A DNA stretch of 64,000 bases from Novosphingobium arvoryzae (GTDB lineage Bacteria > Pseudomonadota > Alphaproteobacteria > Sphingomonadales > Sphingomonadaceae): positions 248,001 to 312,000 of the forward strand of contig NZ_BMZD01000004.1 of NCBI RefSeq assembly GCF_014652615.1, given 5' to 3'. Under the pieces are notes generated by a model that made no database searches, was not told the origin of the DNA, and saw nothing but the letters and a program-made list of their open reading frames with translations. Each line of letters begins with the position of its first letter. The first letter of the stretch is position 1. Made by a program: the position numbers and the translations under genes. This document shows, piece by piece, positions 54,415 to 63,372 of this stretch.

Positions 54415-55893
54415 ATGACTGACGCTGCCCCCCTGAAGCTGTTCAACAGCCTGACCCGCCAGCTGGAGCCGTTCCAGCCCGTCCACCCCGGCGAGGCGCG
54501 CGTCTATACCTGTGGGCCGACGGTCTATAATTACCCGCACATCGGCAACATGCGCGCCTATGTCTTTGCCGACGTGCTGGGGCGGACACTGTCGTTCAAG
54601 GGCTACAAGCTCACCCACGTGATCAACATCACCGACGTCGGCCACCTGACCGACGATGCCGACGCGGGCGAGGACAAGATGGAAAAGATGGCGGCGCAAA
54701 ACGCGCAATCCATCTGGGACATCGCGAAGCACTATACCGAAGCCTATTGGGCCGACATCAAGGCGCTGAACATCCGCCAGCCCGCGCATTGGTCGATCGC
54801 CACCGATTACGTGCCGCAGATGATCGAGTTCGCGAAAAGCATCGCGGACAAGCACTGCTACGAGCTGGAGAGCGGGCTCTATTTCGATACCGGGTCGGTC
54901 GAGAACTATGGCCGTCTCGCCCGTGCGCAGACCGATGAGGGAGAAGGCCGGATCGAGGCGGTGGAAGGCAAGCGCCACGCCGCCGACTTCGCGATCTGGC
55001 GCAAGACCCCGCCGGGCGAGAAGCGCCAGATGGAATGGGACAGCCCGTGGGGGCGGGGCGCGCCGGGCTGGCACCTGGAATGCTCGGTGATGTCGGGCCA
55101 GCTCCTGGGCTTTCCGTTCGATATCCACACCGGCGGGATCGACCACCGCGAAATCCACCACCCCAACGAAATCGCCCAGAACCAGGCGTTCTGCTGCGCG
55201 GGCGGCCTGTCCGACCCGGCCAACAGCGGCGCGCGGGTGTGGATGCACAACAACTTCCTGGTCGAGCGCAGCGGCAAGATGAGCAAGTCGTCGGGTGAAT
55301 TCCTGCGGCTGCAATTGCTGATCGACAAGGGCTATCACCCGCTCGCCTACCGGATGATGTGCCTGCAGGCGCATTACCGCAGCGAGCTGGAGTTTTCGTG
55401 GGAAGGGCTGGCGGCGGCGCTGACGCGCCTGAAGCGGATGCTGATGGCGCATCGCAAGTGGGCTGACCGGCTGACCGAAGGGCGCCTCACCCCCGGCGAC
55501 AGCTGGGAGCGCGAACGCGTGACCAATGCGCTCGTCGCCCGCTTTGATGCGGCGATCTCCAACGATCTCAACACGGCTGATGCCTTGACCGTGCTGGAGG
55601 AAACATTGGCGTTGAAGGGCACTGCGCCGGAATGCGTTGTGACGGCTGCCGTGCATATGGACCGGGTGCTGGGCCTTGGCCTTGGCAAGTTGGACCGCGC
55701 GGAATTGCGCATCCGGCCCAAGGCGGCGACGATCACCGAAGCGGAGATCGAAGCCGCACTGACGGCCCGCAAGGAAGCCCGTGCGGCCAAGGACTTTGCC
55801 TGTTCCGATGCGCTGCGCGACGAACTCGCCGCGCAAGGGGTCGAGGTCATGGACGGTGATCCGCTGGGCTGGGAATGGAAGCTGGGTAGCTGA
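54415..55893 (+). CDS. cysS: Cysteinyl-tRNA synthetase
   Basis: A 492-residue class I synthetase. 'YTCGPTVYNYPHIGNMRAY' carries the first zinc cysteine and the HIGH-type motif (HIGN). 'GAPGWHLECSVM' and 'DIHTGGIDHREIHHPNEIAQ' hold the other zinc ligands. The KMSKS motif is in SGKMSKSSGEFL (about residues 287-291), and the C-terminal DALR domain has 'FDAAISNDLNTADALTVL'. It charges tRNA-Cys. ATG 54415, complete. Confidence 0.97.
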   Translation: MTDAAPLKLFNSLTRQLEPFQPVHPGEARVYTCGPTVYNYPHIGNMRAYVFADVLGRTLSFKGYKLTHVINITDVGHLTDDADAGEDKMEKMAAQNAQSIWDIAKHYTEAYWADIKALNIRQPAHWSIATDYVPQMIEFAKSIADKHCYELESGLYFDTGSVENYGRLARAQTDEGEGRIEAVEGKRHAADFAIWRKTPPGEKRQMEWDSPWGRGAPGWHLECSVMSGQLLGFPFDIHTGGIDHREIHHPNEIAQNQAFCCAGGLSDPANSGARVWMHNNFLVERSGKMSKSSGEFLRLQLLIDKGYHPLAYRMMCLQAHYRSELEFSWEGLAAALTRLKRMLMAHRKWADRLTEGRLTPGDSWERERVTNALVARFDAAISNDLNTADALTVLEETLALKGTAPECVVTAAVHMDRVLGLGLGKLDRAELRIRPKAATITEAEIEAALTARKEARAAKDFACSDALRDELAAQGVEVMDGDPLGWEWKLGS

Positions 55894-55940
55894 ACGATCC
55901 CGGCGCGCGAACCGGGACGCATCAACTGGGAGAATTGCCG

Positions 55941-56879
55941 ATGACCGTCGCCGTGCTCAACGCCATGCTGAAGCCGCTGCTGGAAGGCCGGTTGCCGGAC
56001 TGGCTGGATGTGCGCTGGTATGCGACCAAGGGCGAGGCGATGGACCTGGCCCCGCAGGCCGAAATCGGCTGGTTCGACATGCACGCCAAGGAAGACATGG
56101 TCGAGGCGATTACCCGCGCAACGCGGCTGAAATGGCTCAATTCGATCATTGCCGGGCTGGATTTCCTGCCCGCTGACCTGCTGATCGAGCGCGGGGTGAC
56201 GGTGACCAACGGCGCGGGGATCAACGCGCTGACGATTGCCGAATACGTGGTGATGGGAATGCTTTCCCGCGCCAAGGGCTACCGCGAAGTGGTGCGCGCG
56301 CAGGACCGGCATGAATGGTTGCGCGACGCCCCCGGCAAGCGCGAGCTGGCGGGCAGCAAGGCGTTGATTCTGGGTTATGGCGCAATCGGGCAACTGGTCG
56401 ATGCGCGGCTGACCGCATTCGGGGTGAGCGTGATCAAGGTGCGCCGCAATGCCGGCCCCGGTACGCTGGGTCCGGACGACTGGCGCCCCCGCTTGCAGGA
56501 ATTCGACTGGGTGATCCTGGCGGTCCCGGCCACCCCGGAGACCGATGGCATGATCGGCGCGGCGGAACTCGCGGCGATGAAGCCGGGGGCAGAGCTGGTC
56601 AACGTGGCGCGCGGGGCCGTCGTCGATCAGGATGCGCTGGTCGATGCCCTGCGCGCCGGGCACCTGGGCGGGGCGTTTCTGGACGTGACCACGCCCGAAC
56701 CGCTGCCCGCCGACCATCCGCTGTGGAGCTTTGACAACGTGGAAGTGACCATGCACCTGTCGGGGCGGTCGCAAACCCTGATGATGGCGCGTGGGGCCGA
56801 ACGGTTCCTCGACAACCTGGCCCATTGGCACGCGGGCTTGCCGCTGGAAAACCGCTTCGATCCGTCGCTGGGGTATTGA
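55941..56879 (+). CDS. D-2-hydroxyacid dehydrogenase
   Basis: A 312-residue NAD-dependent 2-hydroxyacid dehydrogenase. NAD motif GYGAIG (145-150), catalytic R224 (VNVARGAVVD), E253 (TTPEPLPADHPLW) and H272 (VTMHLSG). These reduce 2-keto acids to D-hydroxy acids. ATG 55941 follows a GGGAGAA Shine-Dalgarno. The protein is closest in look to glyoxylate/hydroxypyruvate reductase-type enzymes; the substrate is open. Downstream gene converges 6 bases away. Confidence 0.92.
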   Translation: MTVAVLNAMLKPLLEGRLPDWLDVRWYATKGEAMDLAPQAEIGWFDMHAKEDMVEAITRATRLKWLNSIIAGLDFLPADLLIERGVTVTNGAGINALTIAEYVVMGMLSRAKGYREVVRAQDRHEWLRDAPGKRELAGSKALILGYGAIGQLVDARLTAFGVSVIKVRRNAGPGTLGPDDWRPRLQEFDWVILAVPATPETDGMIGAAELAAMKPGAELVNVARGAVVDQDALVDALRAGHLGGAFLDVTTPEPLPADHPLWSFDNVEVTMHLSGRSQTLMMARGAERFLDNLAHWHAGLPLENRFDPSLGY

Positions 56880-56885
56880 GCGCGC

Positions 56886-57494
56886 CTACTTCGCGCGGTG
56901 ATACCAGAAGTTCAGCGCAAAGCGGTTGTCCTCGAACTTGCCGCTGGGGCAGGAAACCGCGCTGACCTGGTGCAGCACGGTCGAGGCAAAGCAGACCATT
57001 CGGTTCTGCTGCGGTTCGATCACCTGACAGGCCGGACCGCCGCCGAACGGGTGGACTTCCAGATTGCCGCCGCTGAACCCCTTTGGTTCCCGGTGAAAGT
57101 AATAGACTGCCGTCAGCACCCGGTCGCTGTTCTGCGTGCCGCGTCCGCGCCCGGTGTACGTGTCGATATGCGGCAGAAAGAACGCGCCGTCGCCGTGCGC
57201 GGCCAGTTCCACCTCGATCCAGTCGATCGCGAACGGCTTGACCCCCGCGCCATCGCACAGGCGGGCAAAATTATCGTCGGCGACGGCGCGGAAGGTTTTC
57301 TTGAGCGGGCCCAGTCCATCGGGATGATAGTGGCTGATGCGATAGTGATCGCGCACCTTTGCCTCGCCCTCCACATGCACGCCCGAGGGGATGAAATCGG
57401 CTTCGCTGGCGAGCGTGTAGTCCAGCAACTGGCGATGCAGGGTCTCTGGCAGGAACTGATCGAAGATCGCGGTGCGGGGCGTTGGGCCTGCCAT
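56886..57494 (-). CDS. 2-oxoglutarate/Fe(II)-dependent oxygenase
   Basis: A 202-residue enzyme of the prolyl-4-hydroxylase-like 2OG-Fe(II) group. Iron ligands: H109 and D111 in FLPHIDTYTG, H175 in TVLHQVSAV; R191 in DNRFALNFWYH for 2-oxoglutarate. 'RVLTAVYYFHREPKGFSGGNLEVHPFG' is the usual hydrophobic core segment. Substrate unknown; hydroxylation of protein or small molecules is possible. The 83 bases upstream of its start to the next minus-strand stop hold nothing I can identify. Confidence 0.9.
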   Translation of the reverse strand: MAGPTPRTAIFDQFLPETLHRQLLDYTLASEADFIPSGVHVEGEAKVRDHYRISHYHPDGLGPLKKTFRAVADDNFARLCDGAGVKPFAIDWIEVELAAHGDGAFFLPHIDTYTGRGRGTQNSDRVLTAVYYFHREPKGFSGGNLEVHPFGGGPACQVIEPQQNRMVCFASTVLHQVSAVSCPSGKFEDNRFALNFWYHRAK

Positions 57495-57576
57495 CGGTTG
57501 TCTGTTCCTGCGCCTGAACCGGCCCGGCCCATGCCGCGCGGCTGTGCAGCCTCAGCATAGGCCGGAGCGGGCCGTT

Positions 57577-57936
57577 TCAGCAATCCTCCAGCAGCAGCAG
57601 TTCCACTTCCAGTTGCAGGTGCGGCTGGGGCAGGGCGGTGTGGTCCACCGCGATCACGTTGGCATCGGCCACCAGTTGCCGGGGGATGGCGAATTCGTGG
57701 TCGGGCAGCAGCTCAATCAGCGCTTCACCGGCGGCGACGGCCTCCAGCCCGGTGAAGGACAGGACAACCGTGTGGCGGGTGCCGGAAAAGGTGGCGCTCG
57801 CCCAGCTGCGCTCGGCATGGCGGACCAGCTCGGCCTTGCCCTGCGCCAGTTCCAGCAGGGTGGACAGCAGCAACAGCCAGGGGCTGCGGCGGACGGCGGA
57901 TTGCATCGACCGGGTGGCGGCAGGATCAATTTGCAC
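57577..57936 (-). CDS. Conserved hypothetical protein
   Basis: A 119-residue protein starting GTG 57936, overlapping the upstream gene by 11 bases. Residues 7-35 are amphipathic ('MQSAVRRSPWLLLLSTLLELAQGKAELVRHAERSWASATFSG'), followed by strands 'HTVVLSFTGLEAVAAGEALIELLPDHEFAIPRQLVADANVIAVDH' and an acidic leucine-rich end ('LQLEVELLLLEDC'). I do not recognise a named family. It is coupled to the small HTH-like gene upstream, and together they lie divergent from an S24 repressor. Confidence 0.7.
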   Translation of the reverse strand: MQIDPAATRSMQSAVRRSPWLLLLSTLLELAQGKAELVRHAERSWASATFSGTRHTVVLSFTGLEAVAAGEALIELLPDHEFAIPRQLVADANVIAVDHTALPQPHLQLEVELLLLEDC

Positions 57937-58114
57937 GGGCTTCCTCGCGATAAGTGTTCATGAAATGTTCCACGCGTGAGGTGGTCTTGGCGCGCGGCGC
58001 GCGGCCATTGCGCAAGTCCTGCACGAAGCGCGGATCGTGTGCGGCCAGTCGCCCGAACTTGGTCCAGGGCATTCCGGTTTCGCGCAGGAACTTCTCGATC
58101 CGGCGTAACAGCAT
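57926..58114 (-). CDS. Small HTH-like protein
   Basis: A 62-residue basic protein from ATG 58114, with GAGGAG eight bases ahead. 'MLLRRIEKFLRETGMPWTKFGRLAAHDPRFVQDLRNGRAPRAKTTSRVEHFM' has the spacing of a lambda-repressor-type helix-turn-helix (helix 2 at about 17-24, recognition helix at about 29-36), as in small sphingomonad proteins of this type. DNA binding is inferred. It is divergent from the S24 repressor with 117 bases between, where repeated TAGGA boxes lie. Confidence 0.7.
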   Translation of the reverse strand: MLLRRIEKFLRETGMPWTKFGRLAAHDPRFVQDLRNGRAPRAKTTSRVEHFMNTYREEARAN

Positions 58115-58187
58115 AAGGGCGGCTCCTCTGGTCAGATGGGCGGCGACGGACGAATCGCCGTGGGAATTTCCCTAGTAATTCAAGCCG

Positions 58188-58229
58188 AAATCCTACTTGT
58201 CTAGGAAAAATACATCGCCTATAGGATTT
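58188..58229. promoter_or_regulatory. TAGGA-box operator region of the S24 repressor
   Basis: AAATCCTA (58188-58195) and TAGGATTT (58222-58229) are a perfect 8-base inverted pair, and a third half-site TAGGA at 58202-58206 forms TCCTA-N6-TAGGA with the first. Further related half-sites are CCTAG at 58171-58175 and CCTAGG at 58247-58252. AGGA of the box at 58223 is also the only Shine-Dalgarno for the repressor ATG (58232). Autoregulation is inferred. Confidence 0.55.
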
Positions 58230-58231
58230 TC

Positions 58232-58882
58232 ATGGTTACCACCGATCCTAGGGTGCGACTGCTGGAACTGGCCAGCGAACGCGGTGCCAGCTTGTCTGGC
58301 CTGTCCGAGTTGATCGGGCGTAACTCCACGTATTTGCAGCAGTTCATTCGCAAAGGCAGCCCGCGCAAGCTGGAGGAGAACGACCGGCGCACGCTGGCGC
58401 GGTTCTTTGGCGTGGCCGAATCGGAGCTGGGTGGGCCAGAGGAAAAATCCTCCGCCTCGGTGGGAAAACCGGCGCTGAGCGAGTGGTGCGATGTTCCACG
58501 GCTGCCGCTTGGCGCTTCTGCCGGGCCGGGCGCGCTGGCGCTGGAGGAGCAGCCGATCGGTGCGTTCCGCTTTTCCGCGCGTTGGCTGCGTGAGCAGGGA
58601 CTCGCTCCGTCGATGCTCTCGGCCATCCGGGTGGAGGGCGATTCGATGGAGGCGACGCTCCGCGACGGGGACGAGATTCTGGTTGATCGCACACCCCGGC
58701 CGCTGCGCGACGGGATTCACGTGGTGCGCACCGGCGATGCCCTGCTCGTCAAGCGGCTCGATCTGGGGCGACCGGGCGTCATCGCGCTGGTCAGTGACAA
58801 TCCCGCCTATGGCCGGATCGAGCTACGCCCCGATGAAGTGGAAGTGATCGGGCGAGTCGTCTGGAAAAGCGGGCGCCTGTGA
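58232..58882 (+). CDS. S24-family (LexA/CI-like) repressor-protease
   Basis: A 216-residue two-domain protein. Residues 1-65 form an HTH domain ('ASLSGLSELIGRNSTYLQQFIRKG'). Residues about 110-215 are a peptidase S24 domain with nucleophile S138 in VEGDSMEATLRDGDEILVD and general base K174 in ALLVKRLDL. A possible self-cleavage bond is Ala97-Gly98 (GASAGPG). Such proteins repress genes until self-cleavage on RecA filaments or other cues. No prophage genes surround it; it faces two small minus-strand genes across an array of TAGGA boxes. ATG 58232 is preceded by AGGA. Confidence 0.92.
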   Translation: MVTTDPRVRLLELASERGASLSGLSELIGRNSTYLQQFIRKGSPRKLEENDRRTLARFFGVAESELGGPEEKSSASVGKPALSEWCDVPRLPLGASAGPGALALEEQPIGAFRFSARWLREQGLAPSMLSAIRVEGDSMEATLRDGDEILVDRTPRPLRDGIHVVRTGDALLVKRLDLGRPGVIALVSDNPAYGRIELRPDEVEVIGRVVWKSGRL

Positions 58883-58945
58883 CGCGCTATCGATGGGGCA
58901 CCATCCGGGATTGATTTGTCCGCGCCCGCGCGCCATTCCCGGGGC

Positions 58946-59626
58946 ATGAGCGAAACCAACCAGCCGGCCCCCGGCGAACCGCCGATGCGCGTGGGCATCA
59001 TTCCTGTCACCCCGCTGGAGCAGAACTGCTCGCTGATCTGGTGCACCCGGACCATGAAGGGCGCGCTGATCGATGTCGGCGGCGATCTCGACAAGGTGCG
59101 CGGCGCCGTCGCCAAGGTGGGCGTGACGATCGAGAAGCTGCTCGTGACCCACGGCCACATGGACCATTGCGGCGCGACTGCTGTCTACGCCCGCGAACTC
59201 GGTGTGCCGATCGAAGGACCGCATCAGGATGACATCTTCTGGCTCGACCGGCTGGAGGAATCGGGGCGGCAATACCGCATGCCGGCGGAGAACTTCGTGC
59301 CGGATCGCTGGCTGAAGGATGGCGATACGGTAACGGTGGGGGATCTGGTGCTCAACGTGATCCACTGTCCCGGCCATACGCCGGGTCACGTGGTGTTCCA
59401 CCACCCGGAATCGCACTTTGCCGTGGTGGGTGACGTCCTGTTTGCCGGGTCGATCGGGCGGACGGACTTCCCGATGGGCAATCACCAGCAGCTGATCGAT
59501 TCGATCACGCAGAAGCTGTGGCCGCTGGGCAATGACGTGACGTTCCTGCCCGGCCATGGTCCGACCAGCACGTTCGGGCGCGAGCGGCAGACGAATTCGT
59601 TCGTCAGCGATTACATGCTGGCCTGA
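58946..59626 (+). CDS. MBL-fold metallo-hydrolase (glyoxalase II-like)
   Basis: A 226-residue metallo-beta-lactamase fold protein. The metal motif THGHMDHCGA (H69, H71, D73, H74) is followed by H in VIHCPGHTPGHVVFHH, D in VVGDVLFAGSIGRTDFP and H in LPGHGPTST. It resembles YcbL, a short glyoxalase II-like hydroxyacyl-glutathione hydrolase. ATG 58946 with CCCGGGGC ahead is chosen; ATG 58984 is possible. Ends inside a strong hairpin. Confidence 0.92.
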   Translation: MSETNQPAPGEPPMRVGIIPVTPLEQNCSLIWCTRTMKGALIDVGGDLDKVRGAVAKVGVTIEKLLVTHGHMDHCGATAVYARELGVPIEGPHQDDIFWLDRLEESGRQYRMPAENFVPDRWLKDGDTVTVGDLVLNVIHCPGHTPGHVVFHHPESHFAVVGDVLFAGSIGRTDFPMGNHQQLIDSITQKLWPLGNDVTFLPGHGPTSTFGRERQTNSFVSDYMLA

Positions 59627-59661
59627 CCGCCCCGCCCGCATCGCGCGGGCAGGGCGGTCAG
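59623..59661. terminator. Long hairpin shared by convergent genes
   Basis: CTGACCGCCC (59623-59632) pairs with GGGCGGTCAG (59652-59661), and GCCCGC (59634-59639) with GCGGGC (59645-59650), with one C-A mismatch and a 5-base loop. It overlaps the stop codon of the MBL gene and precedes the MAPEG stop on the other strand by 8 bases. Probably a bidirectional terminator. Confidence 0.75.
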
Positions 59662-59669
59662 CGCTGTGC

Positions 59670-60062
59670 TTAGAGGTAACCCAGCACGATCAGCACGGCG
59701 GCAATCGCCAGGCCCAGCTGGGTCAGCATGGTCGTGGCCGTGCCGATCGAGCGGCCCACGCCAAAGCGGCCGCCGTCCATGCCCAGCCCGTGCGCCACGC
59801 GGCCCAGCATGAATACCGCGCCGACCGGGGCCAGCCAGGCTCCGCCACGCGCGGCCAGTTCGATCCCGGCGATCAGGATCAGCACCCAGGGCGTGTTTTC
59901 CACAAAGTTGAGCTGCGCGCGCATCCGCCGCTCCAGTAATTCGTTGCCGCCGGTGCCGATCGAGATCTTGGCCTTGGCGCGAACCTGGCCGCAGCGCAGC
60001 GCGAGCCAGAAATTGATGATCGCCGCGGCGGCGGCAAGCGAAAGGGTAGTGGTCAGCAGCAT
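59670..60062 (-). CDS. MAPEG family membrane protein
   Basis: A 130-residue membrane protein with four hydrophobic helices. 'LRCGQVRAKAKISIGTGGNELLERRMRAQLNFVENTPWVLILI' is the MAPEG signature (E-R-x-x-R-A-x-x-N-x-x-E). The family includes glutathione transferases and peroxidases of membranes; for bacterial members the substrate is mostly unknown. ATG 60062. Divergent from rpmF. Confidence 0.9.
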   Translation of the reverse strand: MLLTTTLSLAAAAAIINFWLALRCGQVRAKAKISIGTGGNELLERRMRAQLNFVENTPWVLILIAGIELAARGGAWLAPVGAVFMLGRVAHGLGMDGGRFGVGRSIGTATTMLTQLGLAIAAVLIVLGYL

Positions 60063-60111
60063 CGTTGGTTCCCCCGGTTTCGTTCAGTTGCCTCAAGGTG
60101 CCGCTCGGTGC

Positions 60112-60139
60112 TTGCAACCCGCGCCAAATTCGTTATAGG
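60112..60139 (+). promoter_or_regulatory. Probable rpmF-plsX-fabH promoter
   Basis: TTGCAA (60112-60117) and TATAGG (60134-60139) with a 16-base spacer give a good sigma-70-like promoter, about 75 bases before the rpmF ATG. Confidence 0.5.
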
Positions 60140-60219
60140 CGCGCCTTCGCTTCCGCCGACCCCCTTGGGCTCTGTGCGGACTTCATAGACGCCAGGAATT
60201 TTCAGGAACAGGTGCCGAC

Positions 60220-60399
60220 ATGGCTGTCCCCAAAAGAAAAACGACCCCCTCGCGCCGGGGCATGCGCCGCAGCCACGACTCGCTGACGCCGGCCGCATTC
60301 CACGAATGCCCGAACTGTGGTGAACTGAAGCGCCCGCACAACCTGTGCCAGGCCTGCGGTCACTACAACGGTCGCGAGATCGTTGCGGTCGGGCTCTAA
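60220..60399 (+). CDS. rpmF: 50S ribosomal protein L32
   Basis: A 59-residue basic protein, [22 protein letters not shown] followed by the zinc-ribbon [26 protein letters not shown]. The four cysteines are kept. ATG 60220 follows CAGGAACAGG. It is followed by plsX after 27 bases, the widespread rpmF-plsX-fabH arrangement. Confidence 0.97.
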   Translation: MAVPKRKTTPSRRGMRRSHDSLTPAAFHECPNCGELKRPHNLCQACGHYNGREIVAVGL

Positions 60400-60426
60400 G
60401 CCCAAGCCGACGGGGGATCGAAGCGC

Positions 60427-61482
60427 ATGAGCCTGCCGCGTATCGCCATTGATGCGATGGGCGGCGATGAGGGCGTGCGCGTCATGATCGAAGGGGCGGC
60501 GCTTGCCCGGCGCCGCCATGACCGTTTCAAGTTCCTGCTGGTCGGGGACGAAGACCGGATTCGCGCCGCGCTTGAGGTGCATCCCAACCTGCGGGCTGCC
60601 TCCGAAATCCTGCATGCGCCCGATGTGGTGACCGGCGATGAAAAGCCGACCCAGGCTTTGCGCCGGGCCAAGACCACGTCGATGGGGCTGGCGATCAACG
60701 CCGTGAAGCAGGGCGATGCCGGTGCTGCGGTCAGCGCCGGGAACACCGGCGCGCTGATGGCCATGGCCAAGCTGGCGCTGCGCACGATGCCAGGCATCGA
60801 CCGCCCGGCGCTCTCCGCTCTGCTGCCGACGCTGGGCGATAGCGACCTAGTCATGCTGGACCTTGGCGCAAACACCGAGTGCGACGAGCGCAATCTGGTG
60901 CAGTTCGCGGTGATGGGCGCGGCCTACTCGCGCATCGCCACCGGACGTGAGCGTCCGCGCGTGCGATTGCTGAACATCGGCAGCGAGGAAACCAAGGGCA
61001 CCGAGGATATCCAGGCCGCCGCGGCCATGCTGCGCGAAGCCGCCGACAAGCTGTCCATGGCGTTCGACGGTTTCACCGAGGCAGACAAGCTGGGGCGCGG
61101 TGACGTCGATGTCGTCGTGACCGACGGGTTTTCGGGCAACATTGCGCTCAAAGCGGTCGAAGGCACGGCCCGGTTCGTGGCCGACCTGCTGCGTCGCAGC
61201 TTTGCCAGTTCGCTGCGCTCGAAGTTCGGCTTCCTGATTTCGCGCCCGGCGACGGAATTGCTGAAGCACCATCTGGATCCGAACAACCACAATGGGGCCG
61301 TGTTCCTGGGGCTGAACGGCGTGGTGGTGAAAAGCCACGGCTCGGCCAGCGCGCTCGGCGTGGCCAATGCGGTGGCGCTGACGGCGCGGCTGCTGGAAGA
61401 AAACCTGACCGAACGCATCAAGGCGGACCTTGCCCGGCTTGGTGCAGACAATTTCCGCAAAAGCGCGAAGGCAGCAGAATGA
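60427..61482 (+). CDS. plsX: Phosphate acyltransferase PlsX
   Basis: A 351-residue PlsX: '[22 protein letters not shown]', '[28 protein letters not shown]', '[25 protein letters not shown]', '[16 protein letters not shown]', '[21 protein letters not shown]' and '[21 protein letters not shown]'. It makes acyl-phosphate from acyl-ACP for phospholipid synthesis. ATG 60427; its stop overlaps the fabH ATG (ATGA at 61479-61482). Confidence 0.97.
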   Translation: MSLPRIAIDAMGGDEGVRVMIEGAALARRRHDRFKFLLVGDEDRIRAALEVHPNLRAASEILHAPDVVTGDEKPTQALRRAKTTSMGLAINAVKQGDAGAAVSAGNTGALMAMAKLALRTMPGIDRPALSALLPTLGDSDLVMLDLGANTECDERNLVQFAVMGAAYSRIATGRERPRVRLLNIGSEETKGTEDIQAAAAMLREAADKLSMAFDGFTEADKLGRGDVDVVVTDGFSGNIALKAVEGTARFVADLLRRSFASSLRSKFGFLISRPATELLKHHLDPNNHNGAVFLGLNGVVVKSHGSASALGVANAVALTARLLEENLTERIKADLARLGADNFRKSAKAAE

Positions 61483-62447
61483 TCCGTCGTTCCGTTCTGA
61501 TCGGCACGGGCTCCGCCCTGCCGAAGCGTGCCGTATCCAATGCGGAAATGGCGCAGATGGTCGACACGAGCGACGAATGGATCGTCGAGCGCACCGGCAT
61601 TCGCAACCGTCATATCGCGGGCGAGGGCGAAACGACGTCCACACTCGCCACCGCAGCGGCGCGCTCCGCGCTGGAGGCTGCTGGCGTTGCGGGCGAATCG
61701 ATTGACCTGATCATTCTGGCGACTTGCACGCCGGACCAGACGTTCCCTGCCAGCGCGACGATCGTGCAGAACGAGATCGGCGCCAACGGGTGCATCGCGT
61801 TCGATGTGGCGGCGGTGTGCTCCGGCTTTCTCTATGCCGTCGGGGTTGCCGATTCCATGCTGCGCGCCGGCATGGCCAGCCGTGCGCTGGTGATCGGCGC
61901 GGAAACGATGAGCCGCATTCTGGATTGGGAAGACCGCACCACCTGCGTGTTGTTCGGCGACGGCGCCGGCGCGGTCGTGCTGGAAGCGCGCGACGTGGCA
62001 GTCGATGGTCCCGGCCTGCTGGCAACCAAGCTCCATGCCGACGGGGCGCACAACCAGATGCTCTATGTCGACGGTGGCCCCTCGACCACTGGCACCGCCG
62101 GGCATATCCGTATGAAAGGTCGGGAAGTATTCCGCCACGCCGTGGTGAACCTGGCCGAAGTGCTGGGCGAGGCGCTGGCCGAAGTCGGATTGAGCGCGGC
62201 CGATATCGATTGGGTCGTTCCCCACCAGGCCAACCAGCGCATTCTGGATGCCACCGCCAAGAAGCTTGGCCTGGCGCCGGAAAAGGTGGTGGTCACCGTT
62301 GACCGGCACGCCAACACCTCGGCCGCCTCGGTGCCGCTCGCACTGGACACGGCAGTGCGCGATGGCCGGATCAAGCCGGGCGACCTGGTCATTCTGGAAG
62401 CGATGGGCGGCGGCTTTACCTGGGGCGCAACTTTGTTGCGGGTTTGA
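61479..62447 (+). CDS. fabH: 3-oxoacyl-ACP synthase III
   Basis: A 322-residue KAS III with catalytic triad C114 ([10 protein letters not shown]), H249 ([10 protein letters not shown]) and N279 (RHANTSAAS). It condenses acetyl-CoA with malonyl-ACP to start fatty acid synthesis. '[17 protein letters not shown]' is the usual N-terminal signature. Coupled to plsX by overlap; a hairpin follows 12 bases after the stop. Confidence 0.97.
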   Translation: MIRRSVLIGTGSALPKRAVSNAEMAQMVDTSDEWIVERTGIRNRHIAGEGETTSTLATAAARSALEAAGVAGESIDLIILATCTPDQTFPASATIVQNEIGANGCIAFDVAAVCSGFLYAVGVADSMLRAGMASRALVIGAETMSRILDWEDRTTCVLFGDGAGAVVLEARDVAVDGPGLLATKLHADGAHNQMLYVDGGPSTTGTAGHIRMKGREVFRHAVVNLAEVLGEALAEVGLSAADIDWVVPHQANQRILDATAKKLGLAPEKVVVTVDRHANTSAASVPLALDTAVRDGRIKPGDLVILEAMGGGFTWGATLLRV

Positions 62448-62459
62448 ATTTTGGCCCCT

Positions 62460-62482
62460 AACTGCCGGTTTTCGCGGCAGTT
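62460..62482 (+). terminator. Hairpin between fabH and ihfA
   Basis: AACTGCCG (62460-62467) and CGGCAGTT (62475-62482) form a perfect 8-bp stem with a 7-base loop GTTTTCG. It may separate the fabH transcript from ihfA, which has its own upstream space of about 75 bases. Confidence 0.6.
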
Positions 62483-62558
62483 CCGTTGCATTCTGGTTGC
62501 AGATGATTATCGTCTCGACTCAGTGGTCGCGTCACTGAAAACTGGGGGAGTGCGCATA

Positions 62559-62855
62559 ATGCGCTCGATGAATACACTGACCCGTGCGGACCTGGCGGAG
62601 GCTATCAACCGCAAGGTCGGGCTTTCGCGGTCGGATTCGCTGGGAATGGTCGAATCCATCCTGAATCACATGTCCGATGCGCTGGAAGGCGGAGAGAACG
62701 TAAAGATCTCGGGGTTTGGCACGTTCCTCCTGCGTGACAAGGGCGAACGGATTGGCCGCAATCCCAAGACTGGCGTGGAAGTGCCGATTACCCCGCGCCG
62801 CGTGCTGACCTTCCGGGCCAGCCAGATGCTGAAAGAGCGGATTGCCAAGGGGTAA
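62559..62855 (+). CDS. ihfA: Integration host factor subunit alpha
   Basis: A 98-residue HU/IHF-type protein from ATG 62559 with GGGGGAG eight bases ahead; the in-frame ATG 62568 is an alternative. '[49 protein letters not shown]' and '[27 protein letters not shown]' are the alpha-subunit marks. It bends DNA as a heterodimer with IhfB. Position after fabH and before a merR gene is standard for alphaproteobacteria. Confidence 0.95.
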   Translation: MRSMNTLTRADLAEAINRKVGLSRSDSLGMVESILNHMSDALEGGENVKISGFGTFLLRDKGERIGRNPKTGVEVPITPRRVLTFRASQMLKERIAKG

Positions 62856-62864
62856 CGCGCCAGC

Positions 62865-63308
62865 ATGACCGAAGTTGAGGGTTCTTTGGACCAACCTGCG
62901 CGCGACGCCGCCTTTGCCGATGGCAAAGACGCGGGGGCACTTCGCACGATCGGGGAAGTGGCCAAGGCCCTCGGCATTCGCCAGCACGTGCTGCGCTACT
63001 GGGAAGACCAGTTCCCGATGCTCAAGCCGCTGAAGCGCAGCGGTGGGCGCCGTTATTACCGTCCGGAAGATGTCCAACTGGTCGAGGCGATCGACCGGCT
63101 GGTGCACCAACAGGGCTATACCCTGAAAGGCGCGCTCAAGGCGCTGCGAGAGGCGGAGGGCGCCGCCCTCGCGCCCATGCCCGTTGCAGCCGCACCGGTG
63201 GCAGCGGCCATCGCGGAGGCGCCCGCACCTGCCGCGCCCTCCTTTGCGTTCCGGGCGCGTTTGATTGCCCTGCGGACAACCCTGGTCAATGCCTTGCATG
63301 AAGGTTGA
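62865..63308 (+). CDS. MerR family regulator
   Basis: A 147-residue regulator. 'LRTIGEVAKALGIRQHVLRYWEDQFPMLKPLKRSGGRRYYRPEDVQLVEAIDRLVHQQGYTLKGALKALRE' is a MerR winged-helix domain (about 26-97), then an Ala/Pro-rich linker and a short helix. No metal-sensing cysteines follow, so the signal is not a metal of the MerR type. It lies 9 bases after ihfA, probably in the same transcript, as in many alphaproteobacteria. Confidence 0.92.
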   Translation: MTEVEGSLDQPARDAAFADGKDAGALRTIGEVAKALGIRQHVLRYWEDQFPMLKPLKRSGGRRYYRPEDVQLVEAIDRLVHQQGYTLKGALKALREAEGAALAPMPVAAAPVAAAIAEAPAPAAPSFAFRARLIALRTTLVNALHEG

Positions 63309-63372
63309 GCAACTCTCGCCAAGGGCAGCGTAACATTCTATCCCGCTCCGCAGCAGGAGTGAGGATTTTCCC

